From Ceratodon purpureus (Eukaryota; Streptophyta; Bryopsida; Pseudoditrichales; Ditrichaceae): 64,000 nt of DNA. The translations under genes were made by a program, and so were the position numbers. Location: the NCBI GenBank assembly GCA_014871385.1, contig CM026426.1:55609375-55673374 (forward strand). Direction: 5' to 3'. Positions 33,220 to 46,300 of the stretch are shown here, piece by piece (position 1 is the first letter of the stretch; each line of letters starts with the position of its first letter). The notes under the pieces were generated by a model, which ran no database searches, had not been told where the DNA came from, and worked only from the letters and a program-made list of their open reading frames with translations.

Positions 33220-35466
33220 ATCTAACACTGGTTGTATTTTGATCGATTTCAACCATCACATTCCCAGCATCTACTTATTCTTCCATGATTGCTGGGGTAA
33301 ATACGTAGGAATGTGTACCTTGGAGTGCTCAGACTCTATCAAGAATTACCAGTCCCTCCCCTCAGGTATAAGTGGCAATTGCTGATCACATTGTGGCTCG
33401 CGAGAGGTCACCTCCATTGCACCCGAAAAACCTGCATGCACTTTTGAAGCGGAATTTAGAAATTTTCTTTTTGCAGTCGATCAGATGTACACACTTGAGG
33501 TGTACATCAAGTGTTTGTAATGTGATTTGCGACGTACCTTTCATTGGGCCAGTATGTGACGAGTATTTGGCATCACACGTCTTCAGGAATTGACTCCTAA
33601 CCCGATATTACTGTGCATTTTTGGTGGTCTTTTGACTAGTAGTGAACAGATCGTTTTGTTTCAACATCGATACATCATTTGTTGCTGAGGAAGGCACATG
33701 AGCTAACAATGTGAGATCGGATTTCGCTTGAGATAAAAGTTACTCTCAATCTGTGGATTGGGTAGTCTCAATCTTTGAATATGAATCGCATCAAATTGAG
33801 CTGGGAAACTTTGAACTTTGTTAGGATAAAGTCGAAGTTAATAAATTGTACCTTTCTAGTAGGGCCTGCCGTGAGAGTATCGAGAAATTCTACACGCTAA
33901 ATCAGTTTCCCATTTCATTCAATTCGTTGTTAAATGAGAATAGGTCACGAAGGCTTTCATTGTGGATCCTCTTCGTCAGGTCATATATTTAGGTGCATAT
34001 GTTGGCTACATCAAATGCAAGTATTTGAATTCTAGTCTTCGGATGTGCAGGTAAATCAATGATTATGTAAGTCATCCACGGGTGATCATATATGAAACAG
34101 GATTATTCGGTGCTGGGTCTGGACCTTGGTGATTTTCAGTTTGGAAAATTTTAGAGCATCCAAGCCCAAGTTTTGAACACGAATTGATTAGCAACTCAAA
34201 TCAACGAAGTCCCATTCGTGCCTCAGCAAGTCATGATTATCAGGTTTCAGACACTACAAAATATAGCTCCAGTGCAACAAGGCAAGATATCTGAATCTTT
34301 TCTGAACCGTGAGTATTGACGGAGTATCAGCCCCCCCCCAGGAAACAACACCTCAAAGAAACGGGGTACAGTGTTACCACGATAAGGGTTAAAACTTTAT
34401 GTGTTATGGGGATCTCCACTCCCTTAAAGTTAAGACTTGTAAGTGTTACGTGTTAAGTGTCATGCAATGTCGCGCTCTTGACTTTGTTAATTTTACCTTG
34501 GGAAGTGATAAATTTTCAAAAAAGGCTTTTTCAGGAGAGCGATTGCATGAGGGAGGTAATTTTGAGGTAAAGTAATAGTTTTTAACCTAAATGTCCGAGA
34601 GTATTTAAATTGTGACTTTGAATTTGATTATTCAAATCCTTGTTAGCCCAATTACAAGAAATTTTTGAAATGCTTCCATCTTAACCTCTAATGGACAATT
34701 TGCGCCCTTTGGGCTTTTTTTGAATTCTGTCATCTAACTGTGACTTCAACTGAAGTCGAGATTTATTGAAAATTTAAATGGAAGTGTGCCGTTTAGAGGG
34801 CTCCGTGTACAATTTTTATTTTTTTTCAAATTCCGACATTGGGATCAAAAGTTATGATGTTTTTTGTGTCAAACGTTGTTTGTAGGTCAGCTGCTGGAAA
34901 ATTTATTATTCAAAGAGGTGTGATGGTAGAAGACTTTTTAGTGGGGCATGTAACCGATATGTATGGGGCAGTGGATGTCACTTGGAACATACAGGGATTC
35001 AAGAAAAAGATGCTGCTTGGAAAGGAAAAAGAAAAGGTCAGAATATTTTTAAAAGGTAGGATAAATGCAGGGTCAGGAGGGTCTGCGCGGGCTCGGCCAG
35101 AGAAGGCTACGAAAATGTGGTGAAGGGAGAGGGAGAAGGCTATATCGCATGTAGGAAAGGATGACGCGGGTCTACCGCGCCTTGGCGGTCCTCGATTTCT
35201 TCCACGTCAGCGCGGCCGTTTCACCCCTCCCCCCCCCCCCTCCGTGCCCCCGGCGATTGTCCCTTTGAAATTTTCTGGCCTTGTAATTGGGCTTGCTCGC
35301 GGAACACTGCCCTGCCCATCCCTCCTTGACGTAACACTAACGCCGCATGACATTCGATCCCTCGCTCGTGACAGTGTCCGTCACTGTCCAATCTCCGAAA
35401 CATCAATGACGAACGACCTTCCAGGGAAGTTTTGAATGTCACTATTATCTCTTCTGTTCTTGATCT
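33220..35466. other. 3' region of SF3B3 and intergenic DNA
   Basis: The 3' UTR probably covers the first few hundred bases. After that I see no gene. The region includes a nine-C run (34331-34339) and a twelve-C run (35229-35240), and a T-rich stretch with many short direct motifs (34480-34850). Confidence 0.4.
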
Positions 35467-35477
35467 AGGGTTTAGGG
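35467..35477 (+). promoter_or_regulatory. Telo-box
   Basis: AGGGTTTAGGG lies about 70 bp upstream of the ATG at 35546, in the usual position for plant telo-boxes near transcription starts. Confidence 0.45.
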
Positions 35478-35545
35478 CGCAACGCCTCTCTTACCTTGCA
35501 CCCAAATGAGTGGACGCTAATGTCGACGGTGACTGAGCATCCTCC

Positions 35546-35914
35546 ATGCCTGATAGCGACGCTGCAATGGAGGCTGAAAAGACCTTGCAACATGTGGCCG
35601 AGACCAGTAAGGGGAAGGTCCTGGATATAGAGGTGGATTTAAGTGCATTTGATCTACATCAACTCCAGCTCAAAGCCATCGAGGATTCTGTGCAATATCC
35701 GCCAGTAGGAGTGTTTGGGCCCTTTGATTTGAAATGGAAACTCGAGTACCGTCCTCCTCGGGGAGAGCACAAGAAATCCCATGTTGTCCAACTGTGGTAC
35801 ATACCATCATGTAGACTGCCGGACTTCATCGAAGGTATGCAGTGCGGACGAGAAGGAGTGCAGTGCATATTCCGTCCCAATAAAGATACACTAGTAGAAT
35901 TTCGCAAAAAATGA
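35546..35914 (+). CDS. Unrecognised 122-residue protein
   Basis: ATG to TGA, uninterrupted, preceded by a telo-box and GC-rich leader. The protein begins MPDSDAAMEAEKTLQHVAET. It continues with a globular-looking core (LQLKAIEDSVQYPPVGVFGP, FDLKWKLEYRPPRGEHKKSH, VVQLWYIPSCRLPDFIEGMQ) and ends NKDTLVEFRKK. No signal peptide, membrane span or known motif is visible. Coding-like residues continue briefly after the stop (NDVKIDLFRSHPG in another frame), so the gene may originally have been longer and be truncated here. It lies between SF3B3 and the 3' end of a transposon gene on the opposite strand. It could be a small host gene or a transposon passenger. Confidence 0.5.
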   Translation: MPDSDAAMEAEKTLQHVAETSKGKVLDIEVDLSAFDLHQLQLKAIEDSVQYPPVGVFGPFDLKWKLEYRPPRGEHKKSHVVQLWYIPSCRLPDFIEGMQCGREGVQCIFRPNKDTLVEFRKK

Positions 35915-36760
35915 CGTGAAAATTGACCTGTTTCGGAGTCATCCAGGATAGTCGTGCAGATAAATGACCTGGGAGGGCGGGGGTCATTCCGGTCTTGTCA
36001 TTCTTTGGGCGGTGTCATTCAGGACCGAATTCACTCTCTCAGTAAACTAGAATGCCGGGACTACTGTGAGTTCGCAAATCATCATCACCTGAACAGTCTG
36101 CGATCTCCAATTCAGCGATACTTTCCACCTTCCAATGACCATGTTATATCGCTTTTCGGATGTACAGTCCTAGTAGTTATCGTTACGACTTAATCCCACT
36201 AAGAAATCTTTTGCGCAGGTTCATTTTGATACAGATCATTCAGTACGCACTGCGACCTTTTCGGCTTTGACCTAGACACTCGACAACGGATGTGTTCTCT
36301 TTAAGTTCAAGAGCCGTATTTTTGGGAGACAGTAGGATTTAATCCAGTAATCACACGTGGAAGTCCATGGTTTCTCGATAACGGATATCAGTAGCATCAC
36401 AACGACGGTTCATAACACACATTGAAACTATTCTTCAGTCCTCTACATGTCCATTAACAACACCTCTATAACGTCGTAATCGGAATTAGTTTCCTCGATA
36501 GGGGTCCTATTTTATTTAATTTGTAGAAACGATGACATTAAGTCAAAAGGCTTACATAGATTTCTCTGATGCATAGCAGAATTCTACTACTCTGCATTTC
36601 CTGCGTTGCGCCATAACTGTCACACACTGAATAAAATTCACTAGTAGCATGTAGCGAAATGCTATCAACGTGAGCACAAAATCCACTTTTAGCATTAGTA
36701 TCCTCCTCTCCTAGTATTTCAGGAGCATTCTAACATTTTCCTCCACCCGGTGCTGTATCT
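35915..36760. other. Stretch without a supported gene
   Basis: AT-rich mixed DNA with no convincing exon. It probably contains the right-hand, subterminal part of element B downstream of its TNPA-like gene, but I could not identify a CACTA-type terminus. Confidence 0.35.
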
Positions 36761-39700
36761 TTAGTCCTCCAAGATGGTAAGTTTCTTCAGCCATAGCACG
36801 CTCGACCCCAGAGCATCTTCTAAGTTTTGCTGCTCGGCCTCCTCCACTGGAACCAGAAGTGGTTGGTTTACTTGCACCGAACTCAGATTCACACGAACAT
36901 ACTGGGAGGGGATGAGACGGTTGTGGAACAATGCGTTTCCACCGAATCCAAATACACTTCCTTTAGCTACCTTTGTTTCCAAATTCAAAAGATCGCTCAG
37001 CTAGACTTTGTCGCCGACTTGCATCTGCAAAATGAAAAGACACGGTCATTTAAATTTTTAAAATGATTTAAATGTCTGCTATCTTTATCAAAAATAAGAC
37101 TCATCTGTAATCTATTTTTTATAATAAGAGCGTAACCTAGTCTCAAATTTTTAACAACCGCTGTCTGAACTTCACAACTGAACTGGTTATAAAAAGGAAG
37201 TGATGTTTACTCACTCGAGAGTCTCCTTTCAATATGATGGCGAGAACCATGTCTTCCTACAACACAATAACATGAGCTTAGCCAAAACATTGCACTTACA
37301 AATTTTAATGCGTGATTTAAGAAATCATATTAAAAAATAGAAAAAAAAAATTTATCTCGACTAGTCTGAAGTTGAGGTAAACAACATCCTTCACAAAATC
37401 AGTGCTGAAACTGAGGGGTAACTTATACATACCTTGTCCTCAACGGCTTTAGTTTTTCCTTACTGGCGATGTGCTTGGTTTTGTCCTCGATCTGGTTCGG
37501 CATACCCTACGCGATTGTTTCTCATGAAAAAACATAAAATACGTTAGCCGCATAAACCTATGATGAAGCATTGAAATTAAAAACAAAAATTAAATTAAAT
37601 AAAAGAGAAAAAAAAAGAACAAGAAAAACAAACAGCTGCCTCCATTATAACTTCGTAGTATGGGATAAAGCGATCCAGTGGTTTCCATACTCATAATCTC
37701 TTGACTACTAAGAAAGATACCAATCATCTATAACATTGAACGGTTTGGAAAATCACAGATCATAAACAATCATCGATTCTACATGCTTCAAAATTTCTTA
37801 GTCTGCATAATCACATTTTCTAAGTGGCACCTAATGCAAAATGACTTATTCGGTTGTTCTCAAGTGAGACAACTTACAAATACTTTAGATCAAGATAGTA
37901 ACACCATTCTTGTACAATCACATATATAGGACTCTCAAATTAAGCAGGTAACATTCACTCGCTGTCTTTCTGTTATAGATATTCACCTTGTGCTGTGTAC
38001 CGATATCTGGAACCGCCTTCTTCCTCCTCCTGTCGCCGACATTGTTATCTTTATTGGAAGACTTGCATAATGTGTCCCTCCACCTCTCGCCGCTATTAAT
38101 GCCACTTGTATTTCCCAGGGGAGGGGAACTTTCTATTTTACCGCTGTTTGACATGTCGCCAATCTTTGTGCTGCCAAAATGGAGGAAACTCACTTCCTCT
38201 GCTGCGTTAGTACCAGACAAACTACTCAAGAAAGACTGCAACATGGTTTGACTGACTAGATTACTTTTCATTACATCTCCAAGTCTTCTATTCGCTTCCG
38301 CTACACTCCGCTCCATTGCGGTGAGTCTTTGAGAATTTTTTTTCTCCATTTCCTGCGACATTGTCGATTTAAAACGCAAAGCAATTAACTATTATATTGA
38401 AGGATGCATGTCCAATATAAACATTAATTACTTATATTGCCACAGCCAACGGTACAGTGATGCAACATCCAAAAAACAGTAGTCTCTTCGTACAGAACAA
38501 GCTCTTCCATATTATACATTGGAAGGAAATGAAATAGAGGAAACACGGATTTTGAATCAACTGTTCTCTCAAACAGGGTTCATCAAGTTGGTAACTCTGT
38601 ATCACCTCTTCTTGAAACTAAAAGTAAAATACATATCATCATCTTAAATATAAAAGAATGAAACAATCATCTTCCAGGCTGTAACTAAAAAACGTGTATA
38701 TGAGAATTTAAAAGGCACAAAGTTTGATACCGCACTCGTGGGGTTCTCCGAAGATCCCATTAGTTCATCCGCCACATCTCTTAATTCCGGTGAAGTACTT
38801 TTCTCTTTTCTCTTTGGTTAAAACAAGGTGCATCATATTAGATACAAGGCAGTATATATATACTTAAATTGAGTCTGAAGGTCATATTGTAAAGAACTGA
38901 TGAATGAAGTCTGTAAACAATGAAACGTTCAAAATCATCTTCAATTGTGGGGGTGAAAAACACTCACGACCTTTGCTGCTTTCCCAACATAGCCTCGACG
39001 TCCAACACGAGGGTTATTGGTTTCCTTCTTTCGATTTTCCATCTTTTTTTCAGACTGTTGTTTTGAACTGTCTGATTCCCAGTATTTCTTCATCGAGTCC
39101 CATTCCTTATTTGTAGAACGAGACAGAGCCTTTAGTTTCCCACCGTGTCTTTTCTTCATCCGCTCTCTATGTTTCCTCAGCCAGGTATTGACCATTTTGT
39201 CCAACGAAGCGTCAGTGACCTCATTATCTGCGAATTCGAACTTCGTCCGTAAGGCATCCCATAACTTGATTTTAGAACCTTCATACTAGTCGTCGTACTT
39301 AATGATGCTCATGTCCAACATCCTTGGCGTTAGGTCACGGACATTCTCTTGCCATTTGAAGTGCCCTGCATAGCCACTGTCTATAAGACCTGAAGATTTC
39401 ACGTGAACCACATATGGTTTCAAACCTGCTAGCTCTCTCTTTTTCGCAATTTCATCTGCATCTCGTTTATTAGCACGTCTGATACTCCGTTTCGCAGAGT
39501 CCTCCTTCAAAGTTGACGTCATTGACGCAGAAGCTATGTCATTCCCTTGAGAACCCGTCCCTCGTGCATCTGCACTGTGCGGGAGGATTGGTGTCTGAAG
39601 CATCTGCCAATTAAGTGGGAAACTTCCCGACGGGAGCCCCCCTACAACATTATATATATTCGGTCCACTGTTATTCTGGGGTATTGGAACCCACGTGTAA

Positions 39701-40847
39701 CCTGGTGTACACGACAATGTTTGAGGAGCATTCCTGGAGTTTAACATTTGGGTATCAAGTCCCGGCACAGCAGCAGACGCCGGACCCCGTAAAGGATGCG
39801 ATGAGGACGACGCATGTTTATCTTGGTCCACACAATCCTCAGTCGCCGCAATAACCTTACTTCTCTTCTGCTTTTGTAACCCCGAAATCCCTCCCTCATC
39901 GGATTCTTGAAGACCGTCCTCAGATTCGTCTGAAAATGAGTCGCTTCCGCTGTCCTCTGAGATACCGTGATCATCTTTACAACATAATATATAACCAAAA
40001 GCGCATAGAATGTATGTCAGAACATTATTGAATCAAAGTTACCAGCTGCTTTTTACTAGGGTTTTAGGGTAACCAACCACTGTAGATAATTCGCTTTGCA
40101 TCACCATGCAGACAATATGCGAACGAAATTGAAAATTCAAACAACAAACTACGTAGAGTAAACCCGATGATGTTAGGTTAAAGACGATTTTTACAGTGAA
40201 AGGAAAAATTCAAACATCCAAAAATATGAAAGACGCATGGTTAAAGAGAGCCTAGAGGACATATTCTTTCATCTTCTGGATTTGGAAAGCTGGAGCTGTT
40301 ACCGCTGTTTGGCGCTCCATCGTCATCTTCCTCGTCGTCGACGTGGTATGTGGGTCGTCTTTGGCTGCCGTCAGTTTGTAAGTGCTCCAATCGGCCGCTG
40401 CATCGTCTAGGACCTACATGCTCTAATTTCTCCCTCCGCTCTCGTTTTTTCTTATCGCAACCAATAGAAGAATTGCTGTAAAACAGAAAACCCAACTCAA
40501 ACATACGACAAAACAACTCCTTATCCCCACAAAAACACAAATACCTTCTCAAGCACACAGGAAGAGCACACCCAATATAACGCGAAGACGACATAGTTGA
40601 CCAAGAGCATGTGAGCCGTCAATCATAACACGTGGCACATATCCAGCGACTAAATTTATGTAGACCTAGGGTTGAAACGAGAAGGCACAACTTGCAATGC
40701 GTTCGCAGCGTCGTTCACGTTGTTTTGCCTAATTCTCTCCGCTCGCTGTAGCTCGTACTCATTTGGGGTTTCGGTATCATTGTCTTCTGGATTCGTGCTA
40801 ACTTCTTCTCTTTCATCCCACTCACTAGATGACCTCTTCCCCGACAT
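36761..40847 (-). pseudogene. TNPA / Transposase_24-like gene of element B
   Basis: Exons read from 40847 downwards. ATG with an acidic start (MSGKRSSSEWDEREEV) and NEYELQRAERIRQNN. Then a basic segment (CDKKKRERREKLEHVGPRR). An acidic exon from about 39985 (EDSGSDSFSDESEDG) leads into the DNA-binding-like domain RRANKRDADEIAKKREL, LDKMVNTWLRKHRERMKKRH and NKEWDSMKKYWESDSS, with SEKKMENRKK following. A coiled-coil exon follows (MERSVAEANRRLGDVMKSN), then short exons near 37490 and 37240, and a C-terminal exon (VFGFGGNALFHNRLIPSQYV, NLEDALGSSVLWLKKL). This is the domain order of plant Ptta/En-Spm proteins. In-frame TAG codons at 39286-39288 and 37001-37003 interrupt it. It would partner TNP2 in binding the element ends. 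Some intron phases remain uncertain. Confidence 0.65.
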
Positions 40848-40899
40848 CCTCAGAATTGATACCTGGGAAGGCTGGCTACCGTAGGACAAGAAACACAAT

Positions 40900-43353
40900 T
40901 ACTGAGTGTGTCCACTAGAGAAACTGAAGGTGAATGACCAAGGTAGCGAAGCGTATACGATGAAAACCTATAACATCTAAATTGCTGCCGCAGCTGCACG
41001 AAAGAGGTGAGTCTCGACCGACAATGTCTATGTTGTTAAACTGCGTAATCTCTGGTCTTTCTTGCGTACACTATAGTGAAGTCTAAGTCTTTTTAGAAAC
41101 TTTTCCATCAGATCTTAGTTGTATGCAAAGTAATGCCTCTGTCAGCGGCTGTTGTACTAAAGTCCAGAAACCATTTCAAGTTCGTGTGAATCCCCCATCA
41201 GACCTTATGTACACCGCTTGAAGGTTGAATTTGGAGTAGAAATTGGAGAAATCGATTAGAATCCTTGATAATTAGCCAGTTTAAGTGGCGTGTTTTTCGT
41301 ATTAGTGATGCAATATTGTAATAGATCGGTTCCTCCTGTAATTCGGAAGTTTTTTTACATTGAGCCAAGCTTCTGAGTGTACTGGATTGTAATGTGTACT
41401 CTTCAATTCAGATTTGCATTTGCATCACGAATGAAGTGGAATGCTAGTCGGGCACCAGACATCGTCAGAGTCGACAGGGTATGAATTCACAGGGAGGATT
41501 CTCTGAGGTACCCTGTAATTTGAATAGACTCCTGCTGTTCGCGATATAGATACTATTCAATTTAAAGGTTAGAAGTCTGTCATGTTGCACACTTCTTAAA
41601 ACATTGTTCTTAAATAATCAATGTTAATTGAATTGAAGGCACATAATTTGATATCTTTATTCCTTGACGTTCACGTGGATTATAGATGGTACAATGAAAG
41701 CAATCAGGTACTCTATGTGCATTAATTAGACTAAACTGTTTCCCAAACACACAGGCCAGATGATTGGTCAGGGGACATCGTTGGAGAATCCATTATTGGG
41801 GGCCTCAAATCACGATTCCAGTCATGCGCAGAGGGATGCGAACGAGAGGTACTGATTTCACGTACTCCTACGAATCTTTCTGGTTGAGAGCACAATAAAT
41901 TGGACCACAAAGTGCAACATGTGATCACTAGGAAGTGAATATGAAGTGTGCTGTTTTTTAAAGCTCAAAGCTGATTTTGAGCATTTTGGTGTAGTTTTTG
42001 AGCATTTTAGTCACTTTTTAGGGTGTCACAAGGTATCTTATTTACATCTTCATAAAACAAACATCTTCAATTGAAACTTATTTTGACCGCTAGTTCTAAA
42101 TCACGAAAACGAACTTTTTCAAAGTCTTACTTTCTTCATTTGGGGACCTCTATTGTCTTTAGAGGATGTTTTTTTTCAATTTAAGAAACAATGTTCGTTG
42201 ATAGAAAACTCCCCAAAAATTTCACGGAAAACAGCGTTTTAAAAACGTATTTTAGACACTTTTGGCCAATCCAGAATTCCAACCACGGCCGTCCAGATCA
42301 TTTCTACAAGCGTAGTGTACAAATGGAGGTCCCCGGAGAGTCAAAAGTGATTTTTGTCGTAAATACAATGTAAAACGATCACTTTTCTAAATGACAGCTT
42401 TCACTTTGTCCGACTTTATGGTGTTCGTAGAGGTGTCTAAACTCAACATCTTCTTCCACAAATTTGGGAAGTTGTAGAACATCAAGTCTATTTCCGTATC
42501 CCGAACTTAATTTTCAATCAAGAAGTCCTTTATGCCACTTTCTCTACCGTTTACACATAGGGCTGAAATTGTCAAATACTTAACCACTTTTTTGGTACAC
42601 TTTATTGTGCTTCCCCCCTTCTACAATTTTTAGGTAAGATCATATTGATCCTGCAATGAATTTCAAAATTAGGTATGAATAATTTACATAGTAAACAGTT
42701 TACAAGGAAATGTCCATTCTGTTTCTATAGAAACATGTCCTGATCATCTACTAAGAATTTTAGGGGAATTGTAATCCTTCACATTGTAAATTGCCAACCA
42801 CGGTGGTCATGGTCTATTTTTATGTTTCATGCCGGGAAGATAAATCTTTGGTGCTAGTAAATGAATTCAGGCGTTTATATTGTTTTCACAGCAGTCTAAC
42901 ATGGTTCTTTTGTTAACGCAGATAGATGCGTTCGAATCGTCAATCTTTGTCAACAGGATACAGCTGCTTTTGCAACATACTTTTCGTATCTACGTTCGAC
43001 ATTGAAACTCATTTTCCAGGTGAGGATACAAAGTTTATTTGCCTCAGTAATATCATTTTTGGGTGAAAATTTGAAATCATTATTATATTCCTAAAATAAA
43101 ATAACACATTCTTGACTGTAGTAAACAGACCATCGAATTTTTTTGGAATAAATAAATATTTGTATGTATACATCATGAGATGTCTGTTACAATGACCGGT
43201 TCTCTTTCATAGGACATGACGTTGGCAAATGTGTGTCAACACTCATCAGGTTCTTTGTATTTTATGATTAGCGTGAACATATTAAAATAATGGTGTGTGT
43301 CCTAAAAAAAAACCCATACGTTTCCTTCATGGTTCGACTCTGTTGTAATGTGA
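40900..43353. promoter_or_regulatory. Divergent promoter region of element B
   Basis: About 2.5 kb without supported exons between the two divergently transcribed transposon genes. It holds a run of TGAGCATTTTGGTG/TGAGCATTTTAGTC direct repeats near 41976-42012 and long AT-rich stretches. The promoters of both genes should lie here. No TATA box could be assigned with confidence. Confidence 0.4.
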
Positions 43354-46300
43354 ATGTGTATCAGGATGTCACAGAGGTTGCCAATTACGGATCCTCGGCG
43401 AATCAGAGCGAGAGACAATAAGTTATGGGTACGTGATAAGAAACGGGCGTCACTGTACAATTTTTCAAAAATTCCCTGTCCATGCAGCTTGCATAAAGGA
43501 ATGGGTAATAGCTTAAAAATTGAAGAAGTTGAACGACACTTGCTACGGCATGGACGCTCGTGGTACTGTAGAACGTGGAGGGGCCCCGACGACCCAGACT
43601 CATGAGATGAGGAGTGGGAAACAGAGTTTTCCAAAGACAATGCAGGCACATCTTCAAAACCTCCTGAACGTGATAACGGTGTACAAATCCGCCAGATGAT
43701 GCATTACATTTACCAAGAGGTGGAGGCGATTGCTGAAACCGAGGAGCAATTAGATAAGACCACCATGAATGCGTTAGAAGCGTCTGACAACATCATGGGA
43801 ACTAACACAAATGAGGATGCTACGAGTTCTCCGAATTCTGGAGATCGAAATGTCCCTGAAGAAAGCATTGGGAGTGACGTACATTCTGGATTCAATCACG
43901 ACACGAACCCAGAGAGACAGCCGCAGGTACTCGAACTCAATCCAATTATTTGTTTTCAGGAATGTTTTCTTCGCTCGGTACAATGAATTGATCAGAGTGT
44001 GAGCATGTTCAAGTTTAATAAGTACCTTAAAACTACAGTTATGTTAACCTTACCTGATCTGACCAGGACGTGACAAACGAGGAGGTCCTAGAAGAAGAAA
44101 GAATCAAAGACGCTAGGGCGTTGGATGAAGCAATGTGTCAACTGTACACAGGTTCGTCAAACACAAAGCTTGGTGCAATTGTCATGATTGTCAACGTAGT
44201 CGCCACACATCCGGGAATCACAGAGAAGGCTGCAGACGATATTTTTGCCACTTTAAAATGTTTTCTTCCAGGGGATAACAAATTGCCCGGATCTCTGTAT
44301 CAAGCGAAAGCGTTGACAAAAAGGCTTGGACTTGATTTCAAGAATATTGCCGGATGTCCTAACGGGTGTGTTCTATTCGACGACGCTGATAAAAGAGACT
44401 TAGATCGATGTCCCTCCTGCACCGCACCAAGGTATAAAGACATGTTTAACAAGAGAAGGCCCTTGAAGGTACTCAGATTCTTCCCTCCCATTCCGAGGCT
44501 TCAAAGGATTTTTAGAATTCCCCTTCTATCAAAACTCATGTGCTGGCACAAGGAAAATGAGAGCACAGACGGTAAAGTTAGATACCCAGCGGACTCCTTG
44601 GCGTGGAAAAATTTGGACAATATGGACCCTGCAGTATTCAACACAGAGGAATTTGGCAACGAAATTATTGATGTACGGTTGCTGATTTCATGCGAAGGGA
44701 TCTGCCCTTTCAAGTTACACAAATCCACTTGGTCTGCTTGGCCTGTGATTGCCACAATACTGAATTTGCCACCATGGCTAATTACAAAGAAGTTTTTCAC
44801 TATATTGACTTTACTTATACCTGGTAGATCACAGGTTTCGTTTGAACATTTTGACGTCTGGTTACGGCCTTTGATAGAAGATTTGAAGAAGTTGTGGGCG
44901 GGAGTCCCTGGATATGATGTTTTAAGGCCTGAAGGAGAACGTCAATTCAGGTTAAGGGGAACAGTTCTCTACACAACCCATGATTATCGAGGTTATGGTG
45001 TTGTTTCGGGATGTTCTCACCAGGGATATACCGCATGCATCCCATGTGGTAACCAATTGCATGGTCGATATGCATACGAAAGCACGAAGCTGACTTATAG
45101 GGACGCCCGCAGGTGGTTGAAGCCGGATCACTATCTCCGGTCAAGAAGGTATGATGTACTATTTGATGGCAAACCGGAGACGAGACTACCCCCTGTACCT
45201 AAAACACCCGAGGAGCAAAGATCTACCTTGCGTGAATATCAATTGTGGTTGTCACAAAATGAGAGAGGGGATCCGCTGGTCACAGACAACGGCGATAGAA
45301 GGAGGTCATCCAATGCTGGATCTGGTGTGGACGGTTTATCTTCTTATGCAGCTTCTATAGAAAGAAGCAAAAGCAGAGCTATGCCTCGACAGGTAGTCCA
45401 GACTAATAAATCGAATTCAACTCAAGGAACTCGACGGACGAGTGGAGCAACGTCAAGATCCAGAGGAATAACCGCCAGGACACGCAGGAACAAGTCACCA
45501 GACCCCTCAAAAATACATGGTGTAAAAAGAGGAAGCATCTTTTATGAACTTCCTTACTGGGAGGTACACATCGTCTATTTGTTTTTTCTTATGAAATTCA
45601 TATGCATTGCATGCTATCCTTTCATGTTAATTACATTGTCAATTTTTATTTTTTTTCAAGAGTGAATTCTTGTATTATCGGTTGAAGTTTGTAGTCAAGA
45701 GTGTAGCATATTTTATTTATTCTGTGTCTACGCATCGTATGTGAAAAATACTGCATTCACTGATTTAGAACCGTAATAGTAGACTTTGTTTGCAGAGAAT
45801 TGGATTTGCACCCTTCACTAGTTTAATAGTCCTATACTTAGTGGTCTTGTCAAACAAAAATCACTTGATTGATTCCAAGTTTGTTGTCCATCCGCTAACT
45901 GCGTGAAAGGAAAATCAGATTTACATAATTCGCGGTCTCCATATGTCAGCGTGGATTCTTCTGGAAGTAAATCATAACTGGTAGTCTGGTTCCCTTACAT
46001 ACCGTTTATTTTTATTAGAGGCCTGTTTAAACTTTAACCTATATTTTTTAAGACAGGTAGTTTATGTAGTACTCGGCTCCCAAGACATCACTTACCAGTT
46101 TTCTAGAAGGATTCATTGTTTTGGGATACAGTGATTATTACCTGTTTTTGCATTGCTTTTCGTATCTATTTACTTTAAAACATTACGAGAATCGTTTGTG
46201 TCAATTGAAAGATTTATTATTTCTGTGGTATTTTATTTATTTATTATTATTATTATTTTTTTTTCTTTTTTTTATTAATTTTTCATTGGATATTATATTA

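Noticed and set aside
34254-34280. CACTACAAAATATAGC as the left terminus of element B
   Set aside because: It begins with CACTA and lies at a plausible distance, but I found no inverted partner ending in TAGTG beyond 48749 and no 3-bp duplication.
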